A stretch of DNA of 21,950 nt, from contig JAZNSB010000002.1 in NCBI GenBank assembly GCA_045590955.1, positions 1 to 21,950 on the forward strand, read 5' to 3'. This document shows, in pieces, positions 20,886 to 21,950 of the stretch. This stretch comes from JAZNSB01 sp045590955. GTDB taxonomy: Bacteria; Pseudomonadota; Alphaproteobacteria; RF32; CAG-239. Below the pieces are notes generated by a model, which saw only the letters and a list, made by a program, of their open reading frames with translations, did no database searches and had not been told where the DNA came from. Numbering within the stretch: position 1 is the stretch's first letter; every line of letters begins with the position of its first letter. The translations under genes were made by a program, and so were the position numbers.

Positions 20886-21950
20886 TTATTTTTGTTCAAA
20901 ACACGCAACTAATTCAAAGTGTTGCGAATATATAAATTGATCTATCAAAACAACTTCTTTGATTGTGTATGCATCTATCAATACGTTGGCATCATTAACA
21001 AACGTATATGGATTACAAGAAACAGCTATAATCTTGTCAGGTTTGTATGCGCTGTGCAAAATGCTATTTACCACAGACTTTGAGCCAGCTCTGGGAGGAT
21101 CTATAATAACCACCTTTACATCTTTTAATTCTTCTTCGTCTGGCGCTTCTTTAAACAGATTTTTTTTAATAGCATTAATGTTGTGTATCTGATTTCTTTT
21201 GATGGAATTTGTAAAATTTGCAAGCAAATCTTCAGACGAATCCATGCCGTCTATTTTTATGTTTTTTTGGTTTGCAAATGCATATGAAAATGTGCCACAA
21301 CCGCAAAATAAATCCATAAATCTGCCGGTAGTGTTACCTGCGTATTTTTTTACCGTTTCTATTAAAAAATTTTGTGATGCTTGGGTGGGCTGTAAAAAAT
21401 CTGTGGCTGTTACGAATATCTCATATCCACATATATTTATTGTGGGCTTGGTTTTTTCTATTATCGGTTGTGCGTATGAGTTAACTTTATGGCGGTGAGA
21501 TATTTTGATTATGTCTGCAAACTCCTGAGCAAATTCAAAAATATCCATTCGCTCATTTAAACCGAGCTCTTGCTCAAATTCTAAGACAACGTCTAATCCT
21601 TGGTCTGCATCTAAAACCCAAACATCTCCTTTTTTAACCTGTCCGTAGGAACAAATTTTGCTTAAAATCTGACGTATATTATTGATATTGTTGTTTATGC
21701 GAGGTGTAAGTAGTTTGCAAAAACAAGCATCATATATATTATGGCTTTGTTTCCGGTTAAACCCAAATATGAGATTACCTTTGCGAAACATAAATGTAAA
21801 ACTGCAACGCCTTCTACTGCCATCGCAAACAAAATAAGGCTTTCCAACAGGTATCTCTTGTTGTTTAATTTGTGATAAAATATGCATAAAAGAATTTTCT
21901 TTTTGCTCTTTATATGCATCTAAAGTTAAGCCTCTTAATGGGCAACCTCC
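20886..21950 (-). CDS. RlmD/TrmA-family RNA (uracil-5) methyltransferase, 5' end cut by the window edge
   Basis: The reading frame stays open to base 21950, so the gene starts outside the window; 354 residues are visible. The first visible residues, GGCPLRGLTLDAYKEQK, match the region after the 4Fe-4S cluster Cys residues of RumA/RlmD-type enzymes (C-G-G-C-x-L-x-x-L). The SAM site is MDLFCGCGTFSYAF, then IIDPPRAGSKS; the catalytic Cys lies in AVSCNPYTF, and PTQASQNFL carries the conserved Gln. The family makes 5-methyluridine in 23S rRNA (RlmC/RlmD) or tRNA (TrmA); the Fe-S motif favours an RlmC/RlmD-type enzyme. The exact target uridine cannot be told from sequence. It leads the operon with tkt, fba and dtd. 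An in-frame ATG at 21887 is internal, not the start. Confidence 0.9.
   Translation of the reverse strand, partial: GGCPLRGLTLDAYKEQKENSFMHILSQIKQQEIPVGKPYFVCDGSRRRCSFTFMFRKGNLIFGFNRKQSHNIYDACFCKLLTPRINNNINNIRQILSKICSYGQVKKGDVWVLDADQGLDVVLEFEQELGLNERMDIFEFAQEFADIIKISHRHKVNSYAQPIIEKTKPTINICGYEIFVTATDFLQPTQASQNFLIETVKKYAGNTTGRFMDLFCGCGTFSYAFANQKNIKIDGMDSSEDLLANFTNSIKRNQIHNINAIKKNLFKEAPDEEELKDVKVVIIDPPRAGSKSVVNSILHSAYKPDKIIAVSCNPYTFVNDANVLIDAYTIKEVVLIDQFIYSQHFELVACFEQK

Noticed and set aside
20876..20908. TTG start for transketolase eleven codons upstream
   Set aside because: It would overlap the methyltransferase gene; AAAGGAGG before the ATG at 20875 is far better.
21695..21919. Leftward 74-codon open frame near the right edge
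   Set aside because: It is a shadow of the methyltransferase gene, whose own frame is open to the edge and carries the Fe-S motif.
1..21950. tRNA, rRNA, insertion sequences, integrase or phage genes, toxin-antitoxin pairs
   Set aside because: Scanned by eye on both strands; all long frames are accounted for, and no structural RNA signature, transposase motif or terminal repeat was seen. A tRNAscan and an Rfam search would settle small RNAs.

Overview
The window is an AT-rich (roughly two thirds A+T by eye), gene-dense bacterial chromosome segment, most probably from an uncultured alphaproteobacterium. This rests on a class IIA HAD protein of the kind typical of Alphaproteobacteria (TIGR01459-like), a large IleRS of the eukaryote-like class also used by Rickettsiales, a class II fructose-bisphosphate aldolase of the Calvin-cycle subtype, a DUF4381-BatA-BatB/C-BatD cluster, and lipoprotein and outer-envelope genes of Gram-negative character. 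TGA is used as a stop (batBC and the DUF4381 gene), so the code is standard table 11. I see no rRNA, tRNA, CRISPR array, insertion sequence or phage module. The largest gap between genes is about 190 bases.

Layout, left to right. At 1-111 there is a small divergent promoter region: a gene leaves the window to the left, and a 114-aa orphan runs right. Positions 451-3426 hold a leftward operon: TatD nuclease, tRNA t6A dehydratase TcdA, a HAD protein lacking its nucleophile, and a 190-aa single-span membrane protein. A stand-alone 707-aa orphan (3558-5681) follows, bounded by its own terminator and by a promoter built into the ileS terminator. Next is ileS (5792-8881). Positions 9071-13948 hold the leftward DUF4381-BatA-BatBC-BatD envelope cluster, which ends in a good rho-independent terminator.

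From 14049 an anhydro-MurNAc-kinase-like gene runs right. It converges on a leftward lipoprotein-DUF1294 pair (15152-15876). A compact divergent promoter with a long dyad then separates that pair from a rightward lipoprotein plus exported-protein pair (15985-17413). The window ends with a leftward operon (17410-21950): an RlmD/TrmA-type RNA methyltransferase cut by the right edge, transketolase, fructose-bisphosphate aldolase and D-aminoacyl-tRNA deacylase.

The themes are ordinary housekeeping (translation quality control, tRNA/rRNA modification, sugar-phosphate metabolism) mixed with cell-envelope functions (Bat cluster, two lipoproteins, a muropeptide-recycling-type kinase). Genes within operons are tightly coupled by ATGA or TAATG junctions or overlaps of a few bases. 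All three convergent junctions have overlapping stop codons. The least explained parts are the 707-aa protein with its Gly/Ala-rich hydrophobic blocks, the two enzyme-family proteins with altered catalytic motifs (HAD, AnmK-like), the degenerate metal site of the BatB domain, and the lipoprotein/exported protein pair at 15985-17413. I did not find a clearly new multi-gene system; these are leads at the level of single genes or pairs.
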